The notes under the pieces are model-generated. The model was not told where the DNA came from, did no database searches, and saw nothing but the letters and a program-made list of their open reading frames with translations. The translations under genes and the position numbers were made by a program. From Sphingobium sp. Leaf26 (GTDB lineage Bacteria > Pseudomonadota > Alphaproteobacteria > Sphingomonadales > Sphingomonadaceae), in NCBI RefSeq assembly GCF_001421665.1, contig NZ_LMKV01000015.1, forward strand, positions 1-37,681: a DNA stretch of 37,681 nucleotides, read 5' to 3'. Positions 24,850-35,204 of the stretch are shown in pieces (position 1 is the first letter of the stretch; every line of letters begins with the position of its first letter).

Positions 24850-26922
24850 ATGACCGACCCAATGCAGCCTCTCCCGTCCTCGCCAATCGCCGAGCGTCGC
24901 CCGCACAGCTTCACGCATCATGGCATCACGGTGGACGATCCCTATGCGTGGCTGCGTGATCCCGGTTATCCCGACGTCAAGGACAAGGATGTGCTGGCCT
25001 ATCTGGAGGCCGAAAACGCCTGGTTCGAGGGCGCCATGGCGCCGCACAAGCCTTTGCTCGACACGCTGTTCCAGGAGATGAAAGGCCGCATCAAGGAGGA
25101 TGACCAGTCGGTTCCACAGAAGGATGGCGACTATATCTATTGGCGCGCCTTCGAAACAGGTGCGCAATATCGCAAATGGTATCGGAGGCCCGTGGCAGGT
25201 GGTGACGACCAGTTGATCCTGGACGAACCCGCGCTGGCGGAGGGGCATGATTATTTTCGCCTCGGCGCCATGTCGGTCAGTCCTGATGGCCGCTACCTCG
25301 CCTATGCGATCGACACCAACGGGTCGGAACGGTTCGAAGCGCGCATCAAGGATCTGTTTTCCGGCGATGTCCTGCCCGAAGTCATTCCTGATACATTGTC
25401 TTCGCTGGTGTGGACATCGGACAGCAAGGGGCTGCTCTACGGCCTCGCCAACGACAATTGGCGTACCGACAATGCACGGCTGCACTGGCTGGGCCAGAGC
25501 GTCGACAGCGATATGGAGTTGTTCCATGAAGATGACGAGGGCTTCCGCGTCTCGATCGGCCTAACCTCCTCGGAAAACTGGATTGTCATCGCGACCGGCG
25601 ATCATGTCACCAGCGAAGCCTGGCTGGTGCCGGCCGACAATCCGACCGCGCCCCCGCTGCTGGTCTCCGCGCGCAAGGCCGGCCGCGAATATGATGTCGA
25701 TGAACATGGAGGCACGCTCTACATCAAGACGAACGACAGCCATCCCAATTTCCGGCTGGTGACGGCAACGCTGGAAGCCCCCGACCATTGGACGGAAGTG
25801 ATCGGCGCGGACGCGCATTTCTACCTTACCGATTTTACGCTGTTCAAAGGTTTCTACGTCACCGAGGGACGGCAGGACGGCCTCGACCAGATCGAGTTGC
25901 GCGATTACGCCACGCATAGCCCCAAGCGCATCCCCTTCCCCGAAGCCAGCTATTCCGCTAGTCTCGACGACAATCCCGAATATGACGTGACGAAGCTGCG
26001 CATCGGCTATGAATCCATGGTCACGCCGGACACCATCTACGACTATCATCTGGAGACGGGTGAACTGGAAGTGCTGAAGGTCCAGGAGATTCCCTCGGGC
26101 TATGATGCGACCCGCTATGCCGCCGAGCGTCTGATGATCGCGGCGCGGGACGGGACGCAGATTCCGGTGTCGATCGTCTATCCCAAGGACTTTCCCCGCG
26201 ACGGCAGCGCGCCGCTGCACCTCTATGGCTATGGCGCCTATGGCATGGCGATGGAGCCGGGCTTTTCGACCAGCCGCCTGTCGCTGCTCGATCGCGGTTT
26301 CGCTTTCGCCATCGCCCATATCCGGGGCGGCGATGATCTGGGCCAGCAATGGTATCTGGATGGCAAACTCGACAAGCGCGCCAACACCTTCACCGATTTC
26401 GTCGACGTGGCGAAGGGGCTGATCGCGCTTGGCTATAGCAGCAAGGGCAAGGTCAGCATTTCGGGCGGATCGGCCGGCGGCGAACTGATGGGCGCGGTCA
26501 TCAACTCCGACCCCGATCTGTGGGGGGCGGTGGTGGCGCATGTGCCCTTTGTCGACGTGCTCAACACCATGCTGGACGAAACGCTGCCGCTGACGCCGGG
26601 TGAATGGCCCGAATGGGGCAATCCGATCGAGGATGAGGCGGCATTCCGCACGATCCAGAGCTATGATCCCTACACCCATGTCCGCGCGCAGGACTATCCG
26701 CCGCTGATGGTGACGGCGGGCCTCAACGACCCGCGCGTTACCTATTGGGAGCCTGCCAAATGGGTGGCGAAACTGCGCGCGACCAAGACCGACAATAATG
26801 TCCTGCTGCTCAAGACCAATATGGGCGCAGGCCATGGCGGCAAGTCGGGGCGCTTTGAAAGCCTGCACGAAACGGCGGAGGAATTCGCCTTCATCCTGTG
26901 GCAATTGGGTGTGGAGAATTGA
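24850..26922 (+). CDS. ptrB: Oligopeptidase B-like S9 peptidase
   Basis: 690 residues without a signal peptide. The N-terminal beta-propeller is followed by the S9A alpha/beta-hydrolase: GYGAYGMAMEPGFS, nucleophile motif SGGSAGGELMG (Ser near 537), Asp in TAGLNDPRVTYWEP and His in NMGAGHGGKSGRF. The LPLTPGEWPEWGNP block is characteristic of oligopeptidase B, which cuts short peptides after Arg/Lys. The stop overlaps the thioesterase ATG (TGATG), so the two are coupled. Confidence 0.9.
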   Translation: MTDPMQPLPSSPIAERRPHSFTHHGITVDDPYAWLRDPGYPDVKDKDVLAYLEAENAWFEGAMAPHKPLLDTLFQEMKGRIKEDDQSVPQKDGDYIYWRAFETGAQYRKWYRRPVAGGDDQLILDEPALAEGHDYFRLGAMSVSPDGRYLAYAIDTNGSERFEARIKDLFSGDVLPEVIPDTLSSLVWTSDSKGLLYGLANDNWRTDNARLHWLGQSVDSDMELFHEDDEGFRVSIGLTSSENWIVIATGDHVTSEAWLVPADNPTAPPLLVSARKAGREYDVDEHGGTLYIKTNDSHPNFRLVTATLEAPDHWTEVIGADAHFYLTDFTLFKGFYVTEGRQDGLDQIELRDYATHSPKRIPFPEASYSASLDDNPEYDVTKLRIGYESMVTPDTIYDYHLETGELEVLKVQEIPSGYDATRYAAERLMIAARDGTQIPVSIVYPKDFPRDGSAPLHLYGYGAYGMAMEPGFSTSRLSLLDRGFAFAIAHIRGGDDLGQQWYLDGKLDKRANTFTDFVDVAKGLIALGYSSKGKVSISGGSAGGELMGAVINSDPDLWGAVVAHVPFVDVLNTMLDETLPLTPGEWPEWGNPIEDEAAFRTIQSYDPYTHVRAQDYPPLMVTAGLNDPRVTYWEPAKWVAKLRATKTDNNVLLLKTNMGAGHGGKSGRFESLHETAEEFAFILWQLGVEN

Positions 26923-27323
26923 TGGCGTCCAGTTTCACCAAGCAGATCACAGCGCTGCCCGACCATATCGATGAGTTGGGCCATGTGAACAACGCCGTCT
27001 GGGTCCAGTGGATGGAGCAGGTTTCGGTCGACCACTGGCGGCAGGACGCCGATCCTGCCCATGTCGACGCCTATATCTGGGTCGTCACCCGGCATGAGGT
27101 CGATTATCGCGGCAACGTGGCGGTAGGCGATGTGGTGACGGCGCGGACGTGGATTCCCGAGCCGCCGCGCGGGGCACGGTTCGACCGGCTGATGGAATTT
27201 ACCGGGCCGGACGGCAAGGTGAAGGTTTCGGCCAAGTCCACCTGGGCCATGATCGACAAGAAAAGCGGTCGTTTGATGCGGGTGTCCGCAGAAGTAGCCG
27301 CGCCTTTCCTGAACCTGAGATAA
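26922..27323 (+). CDS. Hotdog-fold acyl-CoA thioesterase
   Basis: 133 residues from ATG 26922, sharing its A with the preceding stop. The active-site region HIDELGHVNNAVWVQWMEQV matches the 4-hydroxybenzoyl-CoA thioesterase / YbgC-like group (DxxGHVNN). The helix and sheet pattern covers a single hotdog domain. The acyl substrate is not evident. Translational coupling to a peptidase is a genomic oddity with no clear functional link. Confidence 0.87.
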   Translation: MASSFTKQITALPDHIDELGHVNNAVWVQWMEQVSVDHWRQDADPAHVDAYIWVVTRHEVDYRGNVAVGDVVTARTWIPEPPRGARFDRLMEFTGPDGKVKVSAKSTWAMIDKKSGRLMRVSAEVAAPFLNLR

Positions 27324-27356
27324 AGGAACCTAAAAACAAAGATGCACGTTTCTTGG

Positions 27357-27376
27357 CCCATCATGATTATGATGGG
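27357..27376. promoter_or_regulatory. Hairpin abutting the ribosome-binding site of the next gene
   Basis: CCCATCAT (27357-27364) and ATGATGGG (27369-27376) are perfect 8-bp inverted arms with the loop GATT. The right arm overlaps the Shine-Dalgarno (GGGAGAGAG) of the gene starting at 27385. It may control translation or be a repressor site; it lacks the T-tract of a terminator. Confidence 0.4.
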
Positions 27377-27384
27377 AGAGAGAT

Positions 27385-28005
27385 ATGAACAAGATTTTCA
27401 AAACCACCTTCGGCGGTCTGCTCGCTGCTTCCGCCCTTGCGTTGAGTGCGGCCCCTGCTTTTGCCGGTGACGAAGAACGCGCGCTTGCGGCGATCGCCGA
27501 GGCGAAGGGCAAGATCGAGGCGGCTGCAAAGCTCAATCCCTCACCCGAACTGATCGCCCGTGCCCAGGCGTCGCTGCGTCTGGCGGAAGACGCGCTGAAG
27601 AGCGGTAAGGAGCAGAAGGCGATTTCCGCAGCTTTGGAAGCACAGGCCAATGCCGATACTGCGATCGGTGAAGGACAGCAGCGCGCCGACGCCAATGCCC
27701 AGATGCAGACGCAGGCCACGGTGAACGCGCAGCAGCAGGCCGATGAGGCCAACGCCCGTGCCGCCGCCGCCGAACAAGCGGTCGCGTCCGCAGCAGCCGA
27801 CGCGCAAGCCGCCCGTAATGCCGCCGCCCTCGCCGCAGCCAAGCCGGCCACCACCACCACGGTGACGACCGAAACGGTCAAAGCCGCACCCGCCGTGGCA
27901 CGGCGCACGGCACCTGCGCGCAAGATCGTGCGCAAGACGACAAAGACGGCGCCCCGCGCGGCGGTCGCTGAACGGACGACCACGACGGTCACGACCCAGA
28001 ACTGA
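27385..28005 (+). CDS. Exported Ala-rich coiled-coil protein (function unknown)
   Basis: 206 residues. The signal peptide MNKIFKTTFGGLLAASALAL ends near APAFA/GDEER. Residues about 30-150 are Ala/Gln/Glu-rich and strongly helical, probably coiled coil (ARAQASLRLAEDALKSGKEQ), resembling DUF4398-type periplasmic proteins. The C-terminal 50 residues are Thr/Lys/Arg-rich and low complexity (TTTTVTTETVK; RKIVRKTTKTAPR), suggesting contact with an anionic surface such as cell wall or membrane. ATG 27385 follows GGGAGAGAG. No enzymatic motif is visible. Confidence 0.75.
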   Translation: MNKIFKTTFGGLLAASALALSAAPAFAGDEERALAAIAEAKGKIEAAAKLNPSPELIARAQASLRLAEDALKSGKEQKAISAALEAQANADTAIGEGQQRADANAQMQTQATVNAQQQADEANARAAAAEQAVASAAADAQAARNAAALAAAKPATTTTVTTETVKAAPAVARRTAPARKIVRKTTKTAPRAAVAERTTTTVTTQN

Positions 28006-28037
28006 CCTGCCAGAACTGACTTGCCAAAACTAACTTG
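27996..28037. repeat. Three 14-bp tandem repeats across a stop codon
   Basis: CCAGAACTGACCTG (27996-28009), CCAGAACTGACTTG (28010-28023) and CCAAAACTAACTTG (28024-28037). The first unit contains the stop codon of the Ala-rich protein gene (28003-28005). The last unit has diverged. A 15-bp-arm hairpin begins 2 bp later. Confidence 0.7.
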
Positions 28038-28039
28038 AT

Positions 28040-28073
28040 GGCGCGCTCCCGATCTTCCGATCAGGAGGGCGCC
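28040..28073. terminator. Hairpin between convergent genes, possible terminator
   Basis: Arms GGCGCGCTCCCGATC and its near-complement (28059-28073, two mismatches) with the loop TTCC. It lies between the Ala-rich protein gene and the convergent ABC transporter, whose stop codon is inside the right arm. There is no long T-tract, so termination is plausible but unproven. Confidence 0.4.
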
Positions 28074-29908
28074 ACTATCTCGAATATGTCCTCGATGCTC
28101 GGCTCAGTCGGCATTGCTTCCCGCTCCGCCGCCTGCCGCGCCCACATGAGGGCATAAAGGCCATCGGCGCGGACCAGATCGGCATGGCGGCCACGCTCCA
28201 CGATCACGCCTTTGTCCAGCACGATGATCTCATCGGCATCGACCACGGTCGAAAGGCGGTGGGCGACCACCAGCGTCGTGCGCTTGCGGCTGATATCGCG
28301 CAGTACCGTCTGGATTTCCGTTTCAGTCCGGCTGTCCAGTGCGCTGGTCGCTTCATCCAGCACCAGCACCGGCGGATCTTTCAAAAGGGTGCGGGCGATC
28401 GCCACGCGCTGCTTTTCACCGCCTGACAGTTTGAGGCCCCGTTCCCCGACCCGCGTGGCATAGCCTTTGGGCAGGCCCATGATGAAGTCATGGATCGACG
28501 CCGCCTTCGCTGCTGCCTCTATCTCCGCCTGGCTGGCCCCTTCCCGGCCATAGCCGATATTATAGCCGACCGTATCGTTGAACAGGACCATGTCCTGCGG
28601 CACGATGCCGATCGCGGCGCGCAGCGAGGCTTGGGTCACGCCGGATATGTCCTGCCCGTCGATCGACACCTGCCCCGACTGGATGTCGTAGAAGCGGAAA
28701 AGGATGCGGGCGATGGTGGACTTGCCCGCGCCCGACGGGCCGACGATCGCCAGCGTGCGGCCCGCCGGCACGGTGAAGCTGACATCGTGCAGGATTTCGC
28801 GTTCAGGATCATAGCCGAACCGGACATGGTCAAAGCGGACCGCGCCGCCGCGGGGTTGCAGGTCCGGCGCACCGGGCGCATCGGCAATTTCCTGCGGCGT
28901 GTCGATGAGGCCGTACATCGCCTCCATGTCGATCAGCCCCTGACGGATGGTGCGATAGACCATGCCGAGCAGGTCGAGCGGACGGAAAAGCTGCGACAGG
29001 AGTGTGTTCACCAGCACCACGTCGCCAGTGCTGAACTGCCCCCGGCTCCAGCCCCAAACGGTATAGGCCATGGCACCGGCCATCATCAGGTTGGTGATGA
29101 GCGACTGGCCGATATTGAGCCAGGCGAGGCTGTTTTCACTCTTGACCGCTGCGCTGGCATAGCGCCGCATCGCCGTGCCGTAACGGGTCGCCTCCCGCTG
29201 CTCCGCGCCGAAATATTTGACCGTTTCGAAATTGAGCAGGCTGTCGACCGCATGGGCGACGGCATTGGTGTCCATATCGACCATGTCGCGGCGCAGCTGG
29301 TTGCGCCATTCGGTGACGGCCCGGGTGAACCAGATGTAGAGCACCACCATGGCGAGCGTGGCGACGACCAGGCCCGGACCGAATTTGACGAGGAAGATGA
29401 CGCAGACCGCCACCAGTTCCAATACCGTAGGCGCGATGTTGAACAGCAGGAAATAGAGCATCGTGTCGATGCTCTTTGTGCCGCGCTCCACGATCTTGGT
29501 GACGGCGCCGGTGCGGCGGTCGAGATGGAAGCGCAGCGACAGACGATGGAGATGGACGAAAACATCGTCGGCCAGCCGCCGGCCAGCCTCCTGCCCCACC
29601 TTTTCGAACACGGCATTGCGCAGATTGTCGAAGAGGACGCTGCCGAAACGGGCGCCCGCATAGACGGCGACCAGCGCCATGGCGAGGCCGACCGCCGGTT
29701 CCAGGCCTGGCGCCATCCGGTCGATCGCCGCCTTGTAGGCGAACGGCATGGCGAGGCTGACGATCTTTGCCAGCAGCACCAGCCCCATGGCGATGGCGAC
29801 GCGGTGGCGCAGCGCAGCAGAATCGGCCGGCCAGAGATAGGGAAGGAAACGCCGCAACGTCGCCCAGATGGGCGGGATCGGCGTGGAATCGGGCGTGGTG
29901 GGTGGCAT
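28061..29908 (-). CDS. Atm1/HMT1-like ABC exporter (fused permease-ATPase)
   Basis: 615 residues. Six membrane helices lie in the first about 330 (including MGLVLLAKIVSLAMPFAYKA and FLLFNIAPTVLELVAVCVIF) and a nucleotide-binding domain in the remainder. The NBD has Walker A GPSGAGKSTI, signature LSGGEKQRVAIARTLL and Walker B VLVLDEATSALD. The permease sequence (AIDRMAPGLEP, GTKSIDTMLYFLLFNIAPT) is that of the Atm1/HMT1 group, which exports glutathione-linked metal or persulfide compounds. The start MPPTTPDSTPIPPIWATLRR fits this family. It is divergent from the small gene at 30047 and unrelated to the lasso cluster, about 18 kb away. Confidence 0.9.
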   Translation of the reverse strand: MPPTTPDSTPIPPIWATLRRFLPYLWPADSAALRHRVAIAMGLVLLAKIVSLAMPFAYKAAIDRMAPGLEPAVGLAMALVAVYAGARFGSVLFDNLRNAVFEKVGQEAGRRLADDVFVHLHRLSLRFHLDRRTGAVTKIVERGTKSIDTMLYFLLFNIAPTVLELVAVCVIFLVKFGPGLVVATLAMVVLYIWFTRAVTEWRNQLRRDMVDMDTNAVAHAVDSLLNFETVKYFGAEQREATRYGTAMRRYASAAVKSENSLAWLNIGQSLITNLMMAGAMAYTVWGWSRGQFSTGDVVLVNTLLSQLFRPLDLLGMVYRTIRQGLIDMEAMYGLIDTPQEIADAPGAPDLQPRGGAVRFDHVRFGYDPEREILHDVSFTVPAGRTLAIVGPSGAGKSTIARILFRFYDIQSGQVSIDGQDISGVTQASLRAAIGIVPQDMVLFNDTVGYNIGYGREGASQAEIEAAAKAASIHDFIMGLPKGYATRVGERGLKLSGGEKQRVAIARTLLKDPPVLVLDEATSALDSRTETEIQTVLRDISRKRTTLVVAHRLSTVVDADEIIVLDKGVIVERGRHADLVRADGLYALMWARQAAEREAMPTEPSIEDIFEIVAPS

Positions 29909-30046
29909 TGGACCCTATGTAGGGGGTATGGCGCGGCAATCCAGAGGATTGGTGCCGGTCCATCAGCCCGGCCATCGCGGCTTGCCTGCTGCGGCGCAAC
30001 ATGGCAGCCTGCGCCTTCCTCCCCCTCTTCGGCAAGGATGTGCGGC

Positions 30047-30370
30047 ATGGAACCCTTTAGCGTGGCGCTGGCGCCAGACCGATTGTGGCAGGCGATCAAT
30101 CCCCTGACCTGGACCCAGAATGGCGGACAGATCGGCCTCATCAACATCGCGCTGGGCCAGACGGCGCGGCCCGATATCGAGCGGACGCTATTGAACGAAG
30201 TGGGCAGCTATGGCCGGCAGATCGGCCGGATCGGCGAGGCGCTGGAAGTGCTGATCCGTCACTTCGACAGTAAGGCGCTGGACGCAGCGGAGCGGGATGC
30301 GCTGACCATATTGATGGGCCAGCTGGCGGAAATCCGCAAGGTGAAGGCGAGGGCGCGGCATGATGACTGA
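30047..30370 (+). CDS. Conserved hypothetical protein, 107 residues
   Basis: ATG 30047 with AAGGA upstream encodes MEPFSVALAPDRLWQAINPL and so on. The body is mostly helical (DIERTLLNEVGSYGRQIGRI; EALEVLIRHFDSKALDAAER). No signal peptide, membrane helix or known catalytic motif is seen. A much longer same-frame reading back to 28490 runs antisense through the ABC transporter and is rejected. The function is unknown to me. Confidence 0.75.
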   Translation: MEPFSVALAPDRLWQAINPLTWTQNGGQIGLINIALGQTARPDIERTLLNEVGSYGRQIGRIGEALEVLIRHFDSKALDAAERDALTILMGQLAEIRKVKARARHDD

Positions 30371-30494
30371 CAATATGCCGAGGGTCGAACCGGCGCCGTA
30401 ACGGAACAAAGCGACACTTTAGAGTCTTTTCCTTTGCGACATCGTACGTCATGATGGGGCAGTCGTGGCGCATCGCAGGAGGCAAGACAGGCGC

Positions 30495-31187
30495 ATGTTC
30501 GGGTCTTTGTGGAAGCGGATTTTCGGAAACAGGACTGCCGGCAACGACCCAATATGCGAGGCGAAGGACGCTGTCCCGGCGCTCAGCCCCAATGCCAGTT
30601 ACGACCCCGTTGCCGCGTTGCGCGATCTGGTGCGACGCGATGTCGCCGGCGGCTTTTTCGATGATGACGCTATCCTGACCAACGCCAACGACGTGTTCGA
30701 GGAGGAATTGCCCCGGCCTCTGCTGCGAGTCGAAGCATCGGCCGCGCTGCGCGCCGCGCTGGCCGATCATCGCGCGGCCGAGCGGGACTGGTCGGACATG
30801 ACCGATTGCGACCGGCTGGACGCCGCCTTCGATGCGCTGGAGACGGAAGGCATCGTCGCGCGGCAGAATTTCACCTGCTGCGGCACCTGCGGCGCATCCG
30901 AAATCTGGGACGAGATCGAGACGGCGCAGGCCGAGGGCGTGGCTGTGGAAGGCTATGCCTTTTTCCACATGCAGGACACCGAGTCCGCGGTGGAGGGCCA
31001 TGGCCTCTATCTGAACTATGGCGCGTGCGAACAAGGCGAAGAGGCCGCCGTGGCGATCGGCCATCGCATCGTCGAGCAGTTGGAGGCCCATGGCCTGACG
31101 ACACAGTGGGACGGCCAGTTGGAACAGCGCATCGGCGTCTCGCTGGAATGGAAGAAGCGGCGTAGCGCGGTTCTGATTCAGGACTGA
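30495..31187 (+). CDS. DUF6891-type protein
   Basis: 230 residues from ATG 30495 (MFGSLWKRIFGNRTAGNDPI); an in-frame non-ATG start at 30465 is possible. The central block FTCCGTCGASEIWDEIETAQ has a CCGTCG Cys cluster, followed by GYAFFHMQDTESAVEGHGLY and LNYGACEQGEEAAVAIGHRI. These are features I associate with the uncharacterised DUF6891 family. The three Cys could bind a metal. No operon partner is clear. Confidence 0.75.
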   Translation: MFGSLWKRIFGNRTAGNDPICEAKDAVPALSPNASYDPVAALRDLVRRDVAGGFFDDDAILTNANDVFEEELPRPLLRVEASAALRAALADHRAAERDWSDMTDCDRLDAAFDALETEGIVARQNFTCCGTCGASEIWDEIETAQAEGVAVEGYAFFHMQDTESAVEGHGLYLNYGACEQGEEAAVAIGHRIVEQLEAHGLTTQWDGQLEQRIGVSLEWKKRRSAVLIQD

Positions 31188-31235
31188 AGTACCGAAGTTC
31201 ACACGGTAACGGGTTTTTCGACCCGAAGCGCTCGC

Positions 31236-31265
31236 GAGGCTTTCGCATGGCCCTCGCAAAGCCTC
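31236..31265. terminator. Possible bidirectional hairpin between convergent genes
   Basis: GAGGCTTT (31236-31243) and AAAGCCTC (31258-31265) form 8-bp arms around a 14-nt loop, between the convergent DUF6891 and helix-turn-helix genes. No T-tract follows, so the call is weak. Confidence 0.3.
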
Positions 31266-31584
31266 ACCAACGCTTCCCCGACGCCCCTCTTCCTATTGCG
31301 GCGGCAGCGCCCGCGCTGTCCATATACACGGCCAGCGGGTGATGCATCGTGCGCTCATGCAGCATCAGCGCTTCCGCCCAGTTGCGATCGAACTCCGTGC
31401 CGGCAAGGCGACGGCGCAGGCGATGCGCGCTGGACGGCGACATCCCCACCGCCCGCGCGGCATGGCGGACGCTGCCGGTGTGGAGCAATGTGCCTAGGAA
31501 GCTGGCCTGCAAGGCGGGCGTCCAGCGGGCGCGGCGCTTTTTGGTGGGGCTGGCGGGCGGATTGGGGGGAGAAGGCTGATCCAT
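31264..31584 (-). CDS. Small helix-turn-helix protein
   Basis: 106 residues. A Pro/Lys-rich start (NPPASPTKKRRARWTPALQA) is followed by a helix-turn-helix at about 25-60 (FLGTLLHTGSVRHAARAVGM, SPSSAHRLRRRLAG), resembling phage or transposon-type DNA-binding regions. After residue 65 the chain is short and of unknown role. It probably binds DNA; the target is unknown. Confidence 0.65.
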   Translation of the reverse strand: MDQPSPPNPPASPTKKRRARWTPALQASFLGTLLHTGSVRHAARAVGMSPSSAHRLRRRLAGTEFDRNWAEALMLHERTMHHPLAVYMDSAGAAAAIGRGASGKRW

Positions 31585-31625
31585 CCATAAGGATAGATCA
31601 GGGATTTGGCGTGTAGGACAGGGGA

Positions 31626-31868
31626 TTAGGCTGACCTGACTGCTGGTGCTCCCCTGAGCAAACCGTCGGTGCTCAAATCCTCATCTATTTCAGGCCAGTG
31701 GATGCCATAGCCTCCACCTGCCACTTCCCAGCGCGCACGCGCGGTAGCCGTTGCGTGCAGAAGGCGGGGATACCAAGCCAGCGGCACGGAAATGGTGCGG
31801 CCGTCCATCAGGTCTACGATCAGGCTGTCCGCATCGCAACGGACGTCGGCGACACGCTCGTCCGTGAT
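31626..31868 (-). CDS. DUF2442 protein, start codon unclear
   Basis: The frame reads ITDERVADVRCDADSLIVDL, then MDGRTISVPLAWYPRLLHAT and ends LLRGAPAVRSA, the full DUF2442 pattern (about 80 residues). No ATG, GTG or TTG exists at the expected start: the codon where Met would be expected is AGG (31871-31869), followed by ATC (31868). The first ATG (31808) would lose 20 conserved residues. Either an ATC start is used by coupling to the upstream DUF4160 stop, or the start was lost. DUF4160-DUF2442 pairs are common, often compared with toxin-antitoxin modules. Confidence 0.6.
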   Translation of the reverse strand: MTDERVADVRCDADSLIVDLMDGRTISVPLAWYPRLLHATATARARWEVAGGGYGIHWPEIDEDLSTDGLLRGAPAVRSA

Positions 31869-31869
31869 C

Positions 31870-32103
31870 CTAGCCGAAATATTCCTGCCATGCCTCCAGC
31901 AGGCGATTCCTATGGGTCGCCACCATCACGATTATGCCATTGATCTCCGATCGGCGGAAGCCGGTGTTCTTGGCCATGTCGACCGAATCGAGCCAGACCT
32001 TCATGGACGAGCCGCCCTTATCGCCATGGACATGGGGCGGCTCGTTGGGTTCGTGGCTGTAGAAATAGAAGCGATGGCCATCGAGGCGAAAGATGGTCGG
32101 CAT
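31870..32103 (-). CDS. DUF4160 protein
   Basis: 77 residues from ATG 32103: MPTIFRLDGHRFYFYSHEPN, EPPHVHGDKGGSSMKVWLDS and ending EAWQEYFG. This is the complete DUF4160 pattern with the EPPHVH motif. It is upstream of and adjoining the DUF2442 frame on the same strand. The pair is often found on chromosomes and mobile DNA; a toxin-antitoxin role has been suggested but is not visible here. It follows thiC on the same strand, 93 bp away. Confidence 0.8.
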   Translation of the reverse strand: MPTIFRLDGHRFYFYSHEPNEPPHVHGDKGGSSMKVWLDSVDMAKNTGFRRSEINGIIVMVATHRNRLLEAWQEYFG

Positions 32104-32196
32104 CAACTGTCCCCCAATATGAGGCCGAACCATATACAGCGTAGGCCAAGCGTCCGTCCAAGGCATGAATGCGGAAATGTCGATAGAGTCGCTCGC

Positions 32197-34761
<2,565 letters not shown>

Positions 34762-34767
34762 TTACAC

Positions 34768-34870
34768 AAGCCGTTCCCTCCCTACGCCGGTGTCAGCCGG
34801 ATCAGGTTCGACGGGTCGCAGCCACTTCAGCTGCCTCTCAACCGCTTGTGCGCGGTCCCCCGGGGATGCT
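34768..34870 (-). promoter_or_regulatory. TPP riboswitch (THI element)
   Basis: Read on the minus strand: ACCGC/GCGGT stem, TTGAGAGG (the CTGAGA-like box), GACCCG, GAACCTGATCCGGCTGAC, then ACCGGCGTAGGGA, the conserved 3' helix region. This is the thiamine pyrophosphate aptamer. It lies about 60 bp upstream of the membrane-protein gene and thiC, and would shut them down when TPP is plentiful. Confidence 0.95.
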
Positions 34871-34910
34871 GGACAGGATAGGGGCGAAACGGCACAAGGT
34901 CCAGCAGCTT

Positions 34911-35204
34911 ATGGACGATACCCCGCTCCCCGATCTGTCGACCAAGGCTGGTCGCAAAGCCTGGCGCCATGAAATGCGCATGGTGGCGGTCCGACCGCGC
35001 CGGTGGGGGCTGTGGCTGTTGACGCTTGGCTTCCTGCTGGTCATGGCGCCCGCCGCCTTTGGCCTGCACAGCCTGTGGGGTTGGTCGCCGAGCCTGATCG
35101 GGAGCCTGTTGATGCTGGGCGCGTTACCCCTGTTGATCGCGAGCGCGGCGTTGCGGGCGCGCTATATGAAGGGGCGATCGATTGTGCCGGGGCAGAAGCG
35201 CTGA
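34911..35204 (+). CDS. Small two-helix membrane protein
   Basis: 97 residues from ATG 34911 (MDDTPLPDLSTKAGRKAWRH). A basic N-terminal third precedes two membrane helices at about 32-55 (WGLWLLTLGFLLVMAPAAFG) and 62-83. Its stop overlaps the ATG of the following peptidase (TGATG), so they are co-translated. Readings starting further upstream overlap the riboswitch and are rejected. No function is recognisable. Confidence 0.7.
   Translation: MDDTPLPDLSTKAGRKAWRHEMRMVAVRPRRWGLWLLTLGFLLVMAPAAFGLHSLWGWSPSLIGSLLMLGALPLLIASAALRARYMKGRSIVPGQKR

Noticed and set aside
28061..29908. ABC transporter as the lasso peptide exporter
   Set aside because: Sequence is of the Atm1/HMT1 type and it is about 18 kb away among core genes; nothing links it to the lasso operon.
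28490..30370. 626-codon plus-strand frame opposite the ABC transporter
   Set aside because: It runs antisense through a clear ABC exporter, with a composition typical of mirror frames in GC-rich DNA. Only its last 107 codons (from 30047) lie outside and look real.
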